Origin: Neurospora crassa OR74A
Taxonomy: Eukaryota > Ascomycota > Sordariomycetes > Sordariales > Sordariaceae
Assembly: GCF_000182925.2 (NCBI RefSeq)
Contig: NC_026504.1
Location: forward strand, 2,976,001-3,040,000
Reading direction: 5' to 3'
DNA: 64,000 nucleotides
Of this stretch, positions 10,606-21,124 are shown one piece after another (the first letter of the stretch is position 1; each line of letters opens with the position of its first letter). The translations under genes were made by a program, and so were the position numbers. A model generated the notes under the pieces. It had not been told where the DNA came from. It did not search any database and saw only the letters and a list, made by a program, of their open reading frames with translations.

Positions 10606-12505
10606 GTTGGTAGCAATGCTGATAGTCGTTGATGCGATGGTGATATTTTCGCGCCTGAGTTGTCTTCAGTTGACTGTGAAAGGCCAGTGGCTTAGGGCAC
10701 TTGAGCATTTAACCTAATACCCAGCAAGTGTTGTCGGGTGTTGCCTTCCTGTTGGTCCTGGGTGATGGTTTGCACCCTGATTCACTTCGCTGTATCACTT
10801 TCCCCTCGAATCAACCGTTTTCCATCGCATAGGAAATTGGTGTTGTTTGATTGGAGAGAGCAACCCAAAGTCAACCGTCGACAACTCCTCTGGCTGTGAA
10901 AGCTGACTGTAAAGTCGATGACAACTTAACTTAGTGGCATGATTTCTTCTTCCTTGTGATCCTACGATTTAAGTAAAGGGACAGGCCTTAGCCGAATTTT
11001 CGCGCCGGGATTTAGGAGATATCTAGCGAGAAGTCGGGCTGATCTAGATAACTAAGGTCGGCCTTTGAGCTGCCCCCGGCAGTGTTGGTGAGCCGTTACG
11101 TATAGAGGGGAGTCCCGCTCATGGTGTTTCAAGGCAGCTGCACGTGTAACATTACACAGGCCAGGAACCGGTGGAAGTTTGTTTCGGAGCCGGTGCCGTG
11201 GTGTATACACAAAGACACTCGAACTGCGGGCTTGAGGATTGACGTGATGTCTGTACAAGTTATGATTGTTAACATTGAGCAAGACTTTCTTCCAGATCGT
11301 ATTTCGCGATTCCAGAGGCAGGCCCGTGAAAGTCTTTTCCCGGGCGGGCTGGTTCAAGTCGGTTGTTGTGAATTGCAAAATCTGATTCGGTAACCTTTGC
11401 CTGGGGAAGCATATGAGTCAGAGCGCCGTGACAGCCGCAATTGCCGTGATGGGTCGTCCATGGCTTCTTAGCAACTCCAATTCCACTTGTGACATGATGA
11501 GTGGCAGTGTGAGATGAATTCTTCACAAATGAAACAGCAAGTTGGTAGGAGTGGCGACGATGTAGGTTGATTTAACCAGCTGAGCGAGGAAAGTTCACTA
11601 GGGGGGGGGCACTGGATGGCTGGAAAGATAGATGGTTCTGATGGTGATTGGAAAGTGTGGTAAGATGACTTGGGGGACGAGGGTAGAGGTAGGAAGTAGT
11701 ATGCGGAGAATGGCCAAAGCTATAGTCCTCCAATGTTATTGCCCTGATGCATGCCGTTCTAGGGGCAGGGAAAGAGCAAACTGGAGGAATCAAGGCTGAC
11801 ATGTAGGGCAATAGTAGGCGGGCTCCTCATGTGCTACAGTTCAGAAAACCACCGGCAGTGGTTACCTGTATGAGGGCAAAGAAACAGAACGGACCTGACC
11901 GACAGCAGAATTAAAGCCTCATTGCTGGTGTTAACGGAGAAGGAGATATTCGGATCAATTCTGAAAGGGCGAACTTGGGCTTTATTCCGTGCAGGGGTGA
12001 AAAAGCAGATGAGATGGGTTAGAATGTCGTTATGATGGGGTGGGAGTCGACCCGCAGAATTAGCAATCAACCTTGTATTGGGTTAGGCCACCCGAACTCC
12101 CGCTTGAACTCGGCCACATGGTTGTCGTTGTCATCCGCTGTAATCACCCCTTTGATTGATCCGTGAAGACTTCGATATGAGGACGACAAAAGTATGAGAG
12201 AGAGTATAGCAATTTAACACGGTGTTTATGACAAGGCTGTTCAACTTCAGCCTTTGATCAAGTAATGCGGGTTGAGGGAGTCCCATTGACGGATGTGGCT
12301 TGGTGGGTGATGAGAAGGCGCCCCGATGACTCAAAGGCCGTCATCGGAGGAGGGACATGGAGGTAAATAACCGCCTTCTACCCATTCTCTGTATCTTGAA
12401 ACCTTCCCTTCCTCAAACCTCAAGCAGGTGTCGATATCACGGTTCCTCGACACTGAATCAACCAATCAAGCGCCAACCACTGCGAGATTATCTCAAATTT
12501 TAGCC
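10606..12505. other. Intergenic region, nothing recognised
   Basis: About 1.9 kb between the divergently transcribed orphan gene and the GFA-domain gene. Short open frames occur on both strands but none has a domain, a codon pattern or splice signals that I can support. A nine-G run lies near 11602-11610. Confidence 0.5.
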
Positions 12506-13012
12506 ATGGCCGACGCGGACAAGGGACTGCCCGTCAGCTGCGAATGCGGATACATTAAGTTCCAAACGCCGTCGTCGAAGCCGCTCGGAACAGCATGCTG
12601 CCATTGCACATCATGTCGAAAACAGTCAGCCTCCTTCTTCGGTACCTCGGTCTACTTCCCGACAAGCCAAATGTTTCCGCTACCGGCCGATCTCGAGTCG
12701 AAGCTCTCCATCTTCACCCATCCAACCGAGAGCGGTAACACCATGCACTGCTACTTCTGTCCCAAGTGCGGAGTACGCGTTTTCCATGCTGGCGTGCTCC
12801 CTGATGGTAACATGCGACCTGTCGTTGCTATCAAGGGAGGAGTTATCGAATCTGGGTTGGATTGGAAGGAAATGAAGCCCAAGCATATCTACACTCGATC
12901 AGCGGTCATGGAGTTGCCCGAGGAGTGGGAGTGCTACGAGACCACTGCGCCCGCACAGTATGGCCCAGCGCCGGGAGACGATGCCAAAGGCAAGGAGACA
13001 AAGGAAGAATGA
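12506..13012 (+). CDS. GFA-domain zinc protein (glutathione-dependent formaldehyde-activating enzyme/CENP-V-like)
   Basis: A single exon encodes 168 aa. The zinc ligands of the GFA fold are all visible: CEC (C12, C14), CCHCTSC (C31, C32, C34, C37) and FCPKCG (C85, C88), with the family's usual FFGTSVYF stretch after the second cluster. The start is the first in-frame ATG (12506) and places the first CxC near residue 12, normal for the family. Members bind zinc and some bind glutathione; only a few have shown formaldehyde-related activity, so the enzyme name should not be taken literally. The C-terminal 20 residues are Lys/Glu-rich and probably disordered. Expected to be cytosolic. Confidence 0.9.
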   Translation: MADADKGLPVSCECGYIKFQTPSSKPLGTACCHCTSCRKQSASFFGTSVYFPTSQMFPLPADLESKLSIFTHPTESGNTMHCYFCPKCGVRVFHAGVLPDGNMRPVVAIKGGVIESGLDWKEMKPKHIYTRSAVMELPEEWECYETTAPAQYGPAPGDDAKGKETKEE

Positions 13013-13392
13013 ACATATGATTCCAGTTTTGTCTATAAACCATTGATGTTCCTACGTGGAGGTTGGAACAGATGTCATAGTTATCTACTCTTGTTTGCGG
13101 ATGGGAATACTGGCGCACCGACATGTAGTTATAGGCTTAATGCATTGTCCCTTAGACTGCTGCGGTAACTGTTAGCGCACCATCTCCACTAGCTACATAT
13201 GAGGGTTAGGGTCCTTAGGTCAGGTCGGGCTGTGACCACCAGTCCAGCCAGTCGCGGACGGTGGAGACCAAATCAGGGGCGGGGAAGAAACCCGAAGGGA
13301 GTGGGGCTGACAGCACCCCTCCCCGCCGCTGCGCTGCGACCCTGACGGATGCCAACTTTTAGCACTCAAACCGCCCGCGGTCTGGCTCCTGA
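13013..13392. other. Short intergenic: promoter of the guanylate kinase gene
   Basis: About 380 bp between two plus-strand genes. Holds the 3' UTR of the GFA-domain gene and the promoter and leader of the next gene. No specific site recognised. Confidence 0.4.
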
Positions 13393-14247
13393 ATGTCCGC
13401 CATGCGCCCAGTCCGTCTTGTCAACTCCATTCTTCGAACGCGTCTCATCCACACAATGGCTCCCAGTATGCCTTTCTGCCGCTATGTTACTCTAGAGACA
13501 CCATGATCCTCCCCCAATACTGACTCGGCCGCGCTGCCAGCTCTCCCTCCTGATCGTCGCCCCGTCGTTATCTCCGGCCCCTCTGGCGTCGGCAAGGGCA
13601 CCCTCTTCAAGCTCCTCTTCGAGAGACACCCCGACACTTTTACTCTTTCCGTGTCGCATACCACCCGCGGCCCTAGACCCGGCGAGAAGGATGGCGTCGA
13701 CTACCACTATGTCACCAAGGAAGCTTTCGAGGAGCTGAAGGCCAAGGGCGGTTTCGTCGAGAGGTACGACAGCAATCAACAATGCGCCCGGTCAGAGACA
13801 CGACTTGAGAGCATGGGGGCTAACTCTCTATAACAGTGCGCAGTTCGGCAGCAACTTCTACGGAACCAGCAAGGCCACCATCGAGGAACAGTCCGCCAAG
13901 GGCAAGGTTGTCGTTCTCGACATCGAGATGGAGGGTGTCAAGCAGATCCAGGCCTCTGGCTTCCCCGCCCGCTACGTCTTTATCGCTCCCCCATCAGAGG
14001 AGGAGCTGGAAAAGAGACTCCGCGGCCGCGGTACTGATAAGGAGGAGGATATTCTCAAGAGACTGGCTCAGGCCAAGAACGAGCTCGCTTTCAGCAAGAC
14101 CGGTGTCCATGACAAGATCATCGTCAACGAGGTACGTGTCGCTTGCTCATTTCAAGGCGCCGCGTACCATGAGGAGCTAACACAATATAGGATCTCGAGA
14201 CGGCTTACAAGGAGCTCGAGGAGTTCGTCTATGCGCCGGTTGCCTGA
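13393..14247 (+). CDS. Guanylate kinase
   Basis: Exons 13393-13465, 13541-13763, 13837-14131 and 14191-14247 encode 215 aa. It phosphorylates GMP/dGMP to GDP/dGDP with ATP. The P-loop GPSGVGKGT is at residues 37-45. The GMP-binding part shows SHTTRGPRPGEKDGVDYHYV, followed by FGSNFYGTSK, VVLDIEMEGVKQI and the lid RLRGRGTDKEEDILKRL. Splice sites are canonical, and each junction restores family sequence (for example the first gives APTLPPDRRPVVISGPSG). Three in-frame ATGs lie in exon 1: 13393, 13402 and 13456. From 13456 the protein is a normal cytosolic guanylate kinase of 194 aa. From 13393 it gains 21 residues, rich in Arg and Leu with no acidic residue, like a mitochondrial presequence. This suggests dual targeting by alternative starts, which is an inference. 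Confidence 0.95.
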
Positions 14248-15110
14248 ACTTAGGGCAAAAGATGAGGTTTTGAATAGACAGACTATACCCTGGTGACCGC
14301 CTCTCCTTCAAAAAGTGTTGACCGCCTTGATGCCAAAACTGGACCATTTTTTCTACATGGGTGCTGTTTGCCGACATCATTGCAGTCATACTGCATCAAC
14401 ACCGGGCCAACTTCGTTAGCTGGCCGGTCGTCTGACCCATATTCCGGATATACTCTATAGCTAGCCAGGCCCTAATCGTCTTCAGCGATAATGGTCGGCT
14501 CGTACCGAATTTCGAGGCTGATCGAAGGTCTTACTGGCCTACAACAGGCCGTCAAAGCCAGCCCAAGTTGGTGTCTGCCTTGGAAGGACACGCACGAACC
14601 CGCTATTAGAAGAATCCGAAACCTTGCGAGCCTCTCGGCCGTTCATCTCCAAACAGTACTCTAAAAAGCATTCGCAGATCTTCTATTCAATAACAAACCA
14701 CGGCACTGCTCGACACTCGCGGTAATTTAGTCACTTCCTCGTATCGGGAGCACGGAGCGTCGAATCACCAGCCCAATATCGGTTCCGCATACTCAGATAC
14801 TTGGCCAACACTATCTGTGTTGAACTTTCGTGCATCTTAACCACCTATACAACCTATCTGTTCCAGGTAACACCATAACACTCAAGTCCCAGAACCTCCA
14901 CGGGAAGTCGGGCACAGCATTGGAGTATGAGCCAGAGAGGGGGATAGTTAAGCTGTTTATCTAATCGACATGTTTTGCCTACATAGCGATCGCAAGAATT
15001 TACCAAGATATTTCCATACATCCTTTAGTATGTCACTTCTAGTTTTATTTGTTTGCATTGTACCCGAACGTGTTTGGTTGTTCAGCCATGTTGCCGGCTT
15101 ATTTATGCAT
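14248..15110. other. Intergenic region, no gene recognised
   Basis: Start of a roughly 9.6-kb stretch without an intact gene. No frame here shows a domain. Nothing recognised beyond the presumed 3' UTR of guanylate kinase. Confidence 0.5.
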
Positions 15111-15116
15111 TCTTAG

Positions 15117-15329
15117 TCATCTGCCGTGTGGTAAGATAATCGGGAGCATTCCCACCTGGTACTTTCCTTGAGATGGTGTTATACTATTGTGGGATCCCTG
15201 GATCTGTAGGCTGAATATTATGTCTTCACACATCACAATTCTCCTCAATTTTTCGTTCACAGCGAGCAACAAGAACCCAACGACCAGCTTTCCATCCAAA
15301 TGGCCATCATAGGAGCCAAAGAAGAACAT
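15117..15329 (-). pseudogene. Possible relic of the clustered orphan family (signature segment only)
   Basis: The minus-strand frame holds LDGKLVVGFLLLAVNEKLRR, which resembles the signature segment of the relic just upstream (LDPDVSAAVFLVVVEGHEKF) with about a one-residue offset. The surrounding sequence is not clearly alignable with other members. It lies on the same strand and immediately downstream of two better relics, which is the main reason to list it. This could be chance similarity between hydrophobic helices. Confidence 0.3.
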
Positions 15330-15714
15330 GGCGAATCACGTCACGTCTGACCGAACTGATCAAGGCGGACACAATAAAGCCGTGTTCAAAACCATACCTT
15401 CTTCTGATATACCTGGTTCACATTCTTCGTGTATCAGGATCAAAATAGGCGTCAGGGTTCAACTCGTCCATGATGAACAGCCTTGAAGCTGTTGAATCCT
15501 GGGTAGAGTGTTGGAGCAGTACTCGCTCTAGGGCTTTGATTCAAGACGTGGAAGTGTACACATTACTTCCAACTTCTGAACAGCGAAACAAGAAAACCGA
15601 TCCGTCCACATGACAGGGACAATATACCAGGCACTCACCATTTGCGGAACGCGAGGATAATGCCACTGTTATATATAGCAGCTACTCAGGCGAGCAGCGA
15701 GTGTCAGGCAAGGT

Positions 15715-16093
15715 CCTATGGGCCCAAGTTCTCGGGTACAAATTCGACAAAGCGTTTGTGCGCCTCAACAATCGTTAAGGCCGAAGCCTGCGTGGGAGGT
15801 ATGTCTCGGTCCTAATTAGCCTTTGAATTTTCCGCCAGTTCAGGGAGATTTCGTTCTGGAAAAGATTGAAGTCGTTGTTGTGGACGCCCGTCAAGCCGAG
15901 ACCTGCCATGGGATACCTCGCAGACGAAGCAAATTATGGCGTCGGCAACCTCGATAAGTCGCCGTTTGACCTGGCATTTGACCGGGCGGGAATTGAGCCT
16001 GACTCCAGGCTCGCATTCTTGACGAGTAAGTTGCATGAGAGCTTGGAAAACAATGCCATAATTGGCACAGGACTTCCAGCGAAGGCCTTTCAT
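15715..16093 (-). pseudogene. Relic of the clustered orphan family (copy B)
   Basis: Two stretches on the minus strand align in order with the intact 41-kb member. First, near 16080-15900, GLRW followed by SRPVKCQVKRRLIEVADAI matches GLRW and SRPAKREVERLLVDIVDTS of that protein (residues 18-21 and 58-76). Second, near 15790-15724 in another frame, ASALTIVEAHKRFVEFVPEN matches its ALFLAIIEARQRFRSFAAEH segment (137-156). Stops and at least one frame change separate the two. The C-terminal FWDVVRVP part was not found. The order and spacing make a decayed gene more likely than chance. Confidence 0.55.
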
Positions 16094-16359
16094 CGAATAA
16101 TGTTATGTAGGAACACAACGATTTTGTCGTGTTCGATGTCTGCAACTTGGGAGGAACGTGCTTGATTTAGGGGTTGGCACGAACCTCAGGTCGTTCCTAG
16201 AACAGGGACGTGTTCCGATAGTTCTCAATTTGCGGTCTTTGCATCACACACTTCACGCTCTCTGATCTCACCCATAGAGGCATTTGGTGCATCATCAACA
16301 ATATTGCGTACCATCTATATGACTAACTGTGAGAATTTTTACTAGTTTCGTCCAAGAGG

Positions 16360-16810
16360 AATATCATCGTCATCTCCAGAAATTCCGACTCGCCCACCCG
16401 AACCTCCAGCGGGACCCTAACCTCGTACCATACCAAGCCGTCGCCAAAGAGCGTATCGGTCCCCTGAGCAAGTAGCTAATGTCTTGGCTGATAAAAACTT
16501 TTCATGGCCTTCGACAACTACGAGGAACACAGCGGCGGACACGTCGGGGTCGAGCTGTTGGTTCAGCCTAACGCTTTCCTGTGTTCTATCGACAAAGAAT
16601 TGTTCGTCCACAAGTGCATCGAAGTCTTCCTCGAAGCCTGGAGAGGCCAACTGCGGTGACGGAGTTGGCAGAGATTTGGGCCAGAGAAGGGCTGCAAAGT
16701 GAGTTACCGTATCGATGGCCTTGCAGAGGAGACTCTCGATGGCCCATCTTCCGGGCCGAGAGGTAAACTTTACGCCACGGTAGATCTCATGGACCAGGAA
16801 GTCGAGAACT
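16360..16810 (-). pseudogene. Relic of the clustered orphan family (copy B')
   Basis: A nearly full-length decayed copy directly upstream of copy B on the same strand. Reading the minus strand: SRPGRWAIESLLCKAIDTVT (about 16785-16715) matches the SRPAKREVERLL helix of the 41-kb protein. Then LDPDVSAAVFLVVVEGHEKF (about 16560-16500) matches its signature helix. Finally, near 16480-16390 in another frame, LLAQGTDTLFGDGLVWYEVR leads into VPLEVRVGESEFLE, matching its LLAAAVDRFLEAAVFWDVVR and following VPIQLQIEEPDDEE. At least two frame changes are needed, so it is not expected to make a protein. Two relics in head-to-tail order suggest an old tandem duplication. Confidence 0.6.
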
Positions 16811-17020
16811 TACACGACCACCTTGTGTTGTCTGTATCAGAGCGAAGGATATTAGCCGTGATAGAGCATTGATCGCGCAGAGGTAGCTGGAAGACACCAG
16901 GTTTGACATGACTACCTAGGTAAGGTACCTATCTCTACAGATCACGTACACATGTCACTGCTACATACAGGCCGCTCTCGGGCTGCCGATAGGATTTTCA
17001 GCTGTAAAATTTGGGCCACA

Positions 17021-17129
17021 AGACCCTACCGACACTTGCACTTGATCCAAGCCAGCTGAATTCTGGCGAAAACCTGGTTTTGGAAGTTGCAAGTATCGCC
17101 AACGTCCAAGTGCGGCTTCAGTAGGGTCT
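17021..17129. repeat. Imperfect inverted repeat (possible small hairpin)
   Basis: AGACCCTAC at 17021-17029 is matched by GTAGGGTCT at 17121-17129, and the similarity extends inward over about 22 bp with a few mismatches (cACTTGcACTTG against the complement of CAAGTGCGGC). The loop is about 60 bp. No flanking target duplication was seen, so it may be only a local palindrome. Confidence 0.35.
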
Positions 17130-18287
17130 GTAGACCTCCTAATACGATGACACTCTCGAGGTGTACGGCTTGGAGCCCGGACTAAGATGTAGCAGGAGAC
17201 CCGCACCTTTCCCCCATTAACCAACCTGCAGCTTTAATGGTCGGAATCCTTGACATTGTCAATTTGGGGCAGGATGAAGGCAGTAGTAGTTGGTTAATTG
17301 TGGCTGGACATCCCTACCAACTGTTCATCAGATGGTGAGTCAATCGGGCATTGAGATGCCCTTGCAGGAGCATAGAGGTAGGTAAGTACCTTAGTCTTCC
17401 CACACCATGATCTATTGGAAGAAGGAAGTTATCGACCAGCGTTTTGTTTTGAAATTAAGGCTGCGGAACGCTGGTATTCTGGTCAAGAAAAAGAAAAAAA
17501 AGAAAAGGGGAGTAGAAAGAGCATTATGTCCGCAGCTGCATGTGATTGCTTGCTGCCTACCCCACCAGCTGCAGAGTGCTCGATGCTATCCATCTGACCG
17601 TCTGAGGAAATTTCGATGGACTGCCAGAATTACAAACCTGCGGGAAGCTTCCACTTTCCAACCTTCGCGATAACTTCAGTTCCTTCCCATCCAGAAAACC
17701 ACCCCGAAACAGGAAGAAACTGCGACGTTAGAGCTGCTCGTCTACTTCCCAACTAGTACAAAATCAAACGTCATACTCGTCAAGTTGACAGGATCGATCT
17801 TGCAAAACTTTTTCCACGACCAGTGAAGAAGACCGCTATTCCTGGACAAATGCCGATGGAAAGTGCGCTGAGCATGAAAGAGCTCCACAAGATGAGACCG
17901 GGACCACCACAGGCTAATTGAGCGTCATCGGCAGGGTCAACGATGATCTGCCTTGTCGACATCTTAGACAGGATTTGAAAGTGGCATAGATGGCAGATCA
18001 CATCTCCGCATCTGTTTGGTTCGACTGTCAGATTCCCGTGAACCAAGATTTTTCATATATGAGCTCTTCAACAGACGATGGCAGCGGTTGGTTCACTGCC
18101 ATTTTTGCAGTTCCCAACATACCAGGTTGTCCCCCGTTACATACAACGAGTTCTAGACCTCATCTACACTCTGAATATGAAAATTATGACCCCTTCTGGG
18201 GTGTTATCAGCAGAGATCCTGGAACTGGAGACACCAAGGTTATATCGTAACAAAATTCATGTATACCTTATTTCAAGTCACTGACTG
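17130..18287. other. Intergenic region, nothing recognised
   Basis: About 1.15 kb with short frames only. An A-rich purine run lies near 17486-17520. No gene supported. Confidence 0.4.
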
Positions 18288-18812
18288 ATGGCACCCATCA
18301 CAACCAAAATAACTGATGCGGCACGGATCACTACACGTGTCCTACTCTTCGGAGCGCGGCCGAGAAAACGTCTCCTAGCCACCAGTTACGTCATTCTCAC
18401 ACTTCCGGATACAGATGTTGAAGTCCACTTCGCTTCTTTCCCGCCCATCCAGACGTATGTCCTCTCCACCTACGAACATGCCAAGCGCGACACGCCTCTT
18501 ACCTGCCCCATCATCTTCCATACCACTACGGGCATCGACATGGTGTCCGCTGGAGTCCGACCCGAAATCGCCGCCGACCGTGTCAACATGAACCAAATTC
18601 GTATCGGACTCATATGCGCCAACCCCATATACTCTTCTGGACATTCTCAAGCCTTTCCAACCCCACCCCCAAGCCCCCCCAGACGTACCCGTACATCAAA
18701 AGGCTGACCCACTCTGTGTCCCCTTGCTATGCATCCCATGGGATATCTACCTAAACTTGTTCTCCATCATTGTTGCCGCCTTTCTTGAGAGCAATCGCGG
18801 TCCCCTTCAGTA
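18288..18812 (+). pseudogene. Possible UDP-glycosyltransferase N-terminal fragment
   Basis: An ATG-started frame at 18288-18707 reads RVLLFGARPRKRLLATSYVI, then DVEVHFASFPP and a CPIIFHTTTGIDM segment. This resembles the N-terminal half of fungal UDP-glucosyl/glucuronosyl transferases, where a first strand is followed by a phrase like VEVHFASFP. After about residue 112 the plausible reading moves to another frame (a PWDIYLNLFSIIVAAFLESN stretch ending near 18812). No C-terminal UDP-sugar-binding domain follows. I read it as a truncated, shifted remnant. The similarity is recalled, not searched, so the family name is tentative. Confidence 0.4.
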
Positions 18813-20115
18813 ATGTCCTCACTTGAACATTGATGAGGAAACAAAGCGAAGGAAATTTTATGATTATGTACAGTGGTATTACTCATGCTCGAAAGGATGG
18901 TGCTGGAAGAGATGAGAAGGGTTGCACCTGGGGGGTGTTAGGGTTGAACGATATCGATGGAGGAATGATAACGCCATTTCCCCTACCTTGTTTCCGGCAA
19001 CTACATGCACCCAACATACCAAAAGCCCGCATCATCTAAAGGTTTTTGATCTTGTTTAGATTAACAATAATTCTCGTACTTCTCTTTTGCTCACATTAGG
19101 GTGTTATTGCGGAGTGTCCAGGTGGTGTAATAATTCACCAAGGGGGCGCAATGCTGCAAATATTCGAGGATCCGTTGTTGTCCAAGGGAAAACATTACAT
19201 TACATCCCGTGGGACTAGCATAGTCACGAATATAAACTGCATAGTGATCATAAATGAGGGATAGCGCCATTGACGATGTACAAGATGTGTTCATGGATGA
19301 TCAAGTAGAGCCACGCGTGCGCTTCAAGTACCATATGTTGTGGGATATTACAATCCGAACCCATACCCGGAACCACCAACGGGGAACAAACCAGCTACTG
19401 CAAGAACCTCAATCGAGATCACTACCTCTATGTACCTTTCCGTAGTGAATACTCGAAGGGATCCTTTTGATGATATTCCCGGCAATCCTTCAGTCATAAT
19501 TGCCCGGCATGAAACATTTTCTGATCTACTCCTGCCAGGACATCTGATGAACCGTCGTTCGCCAAGAAGATCCAGCTGCAACTGAACCAATCACCTCCTT
19601 TCTCATGTCCCAATTGGGGAACTGGACAGTGCCACAGCAGGGGTTTTGGCCATCGCCAAAAGTTCCACTTACAGAGTGGAGTCGTTCGTTCTGACCATGT
19701 GCAATTCATGTTGAGCGACATGGCATTATAGGTGCGTTGGAAGAATTAAGGCTCAGTTTCGGGGATGACAACGGAGGCATGCGAATGCTCGTAGAAGTAA
19801 ACCGAAAAACATAACGGCTTATGGTTGGGGTACCAGAGGGGAAACGAGGACAGGCACCTGTCATGATACTGTACAGCAAGGTCGGTCACAGTGCAAGTGT
19901 GAGGTGTTAACTGTATTTCCTAGTAAGACTCCAGTGGGCTGAAAACACCACTGCAGGTTCAAGACAGAAGCGGGCAGGATGCGAAAAATTCCAAAAGAGA
20001 CAATGGGGAGGGCTGGACTTAGGGAACAATGAGTGACAGCACCAATGGTGCCAGTTACCAAAGTAGAAGTTCACAATGGTTGGCCTTGTGCGCTTAAATC
20101 GGCTTTTGTCTCGGA
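18813..20115. other. Intergenic region, nothing recognised
   Basis: About 1.3 kb with short frames on both strands and no domain. One open stretch (19340-19585, plus) is Pro/Thr-rich and unidentified. Confidence 0.4.
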
Positions 20116-20544
20116 ATGGCATGTTTTGGCGTAACTACAGCGAATTCGGCAACAGCAGCATTCTGCCGCGCGAACGGACATGCGAGATCCTGTTCCAAGC
20201 CCTCGATTTTCTCGTCTGGGAGGCTCAACCCCAGTGAGAACCTCAATATCATGTCGCATCCCTCAAAAGATATCATCAAGCGGCTTTTTGTGGAGGTCGT
20301 CGACGTAGCGACCCGATTCGCGGACACTTCTTGAGTGCCGCCAAATTCCTGGGAGTCCCACCACTTTGCCGCACAGAGCATCTTGGATCCCCTCATGCGA
20401 GAAGACTCTGATCGATACGAGCGCATGCAAGCACCATGCTGGAAAAAAAGCCATTTCCCAAACGTGTTCGCGGCGCTTTTCATCGCTATTGTCGACGTCC
20501 GTGAAATTTCTCTGATCGACGAGCTCTACGATTCTTATACGTAG
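20116..20544 (+). pseudogene. Relic of the clustered orphan family (copy C, opposite strand)
   Basis: One reading frame is open apart from a single stop at 20332-20334. Before the stop, SHPSKDIIKRLFVEVVDVAT matches SRPAKREVERLLVDIVDTST of the 41-kb member (residues 58-77). After it, KSHFPNVFAALFIAIVDVRE matches its signature LLSPHTFQALFLAIIEARQR (129-148). The spacing between the two blocks (about 70 residues) is like that in the intact protein. The frame ends soon after the signature, so the C-terminal FWDVVRVP segment and the acidic tail are missing. An intron removing the stop cannot be fully excluded, but I saw no convincing splice pair. Confidence 0.55.
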
Positions 20545-21124
20545 CTGACATGCGGGTGTTATCTCCGATCGCAGTGTCCACGGAGCCTGGTCGCCCGTAC
20601 CTATGGATGCGCATAACGCCAAATCCTGTGTGGAGGCATGAGTGTAACACCAATCAATGCAGGAACAGGTACTTTGCAAAATCGAGTCACGAGAGATTAG
20701 TATCAAGCTGAGACTTCCAACTTCCTTATAATCACCGCTCGATGATTTCGGTCGAGAGGTTCAGAAGGGTCGAACCGACAACTTAAGCCCAGCGATGTAC
20801 TTCACCGGGTACGAAGATTAGGAGCGGGAAGAACGTTCATGATCAGAGTAGAGGTATTCAGTTGCCTGGAGATGTTGGGGTGGGGTTGTGAAACTCGGTA
20901 TAGCTTCGGAAGTAAAGGGAAGCATGTCAGCATGCAATGCTACCACACAGGGCGACATGGCAGGGGCAGTATATACAGGCAAATGCCCTGATGGTTGACG
21001 TATGTATACCACTTCAATCTCGACTGTCTACATAGTACACTCCTATCTCTTTGGCTGACCAAAGTTATTATTTTTAGCGTCGACACGGTTTTTGGCTAAC
21101 GAAACCCTACAGGTACTACATGTA
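20545..21124. other. Intergenic region, nothing recognised
   Basis: About 580 bp between a family relic and the left end of the Tc1/mariner element. No gene or repeat supported. Confidence 0.4.
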
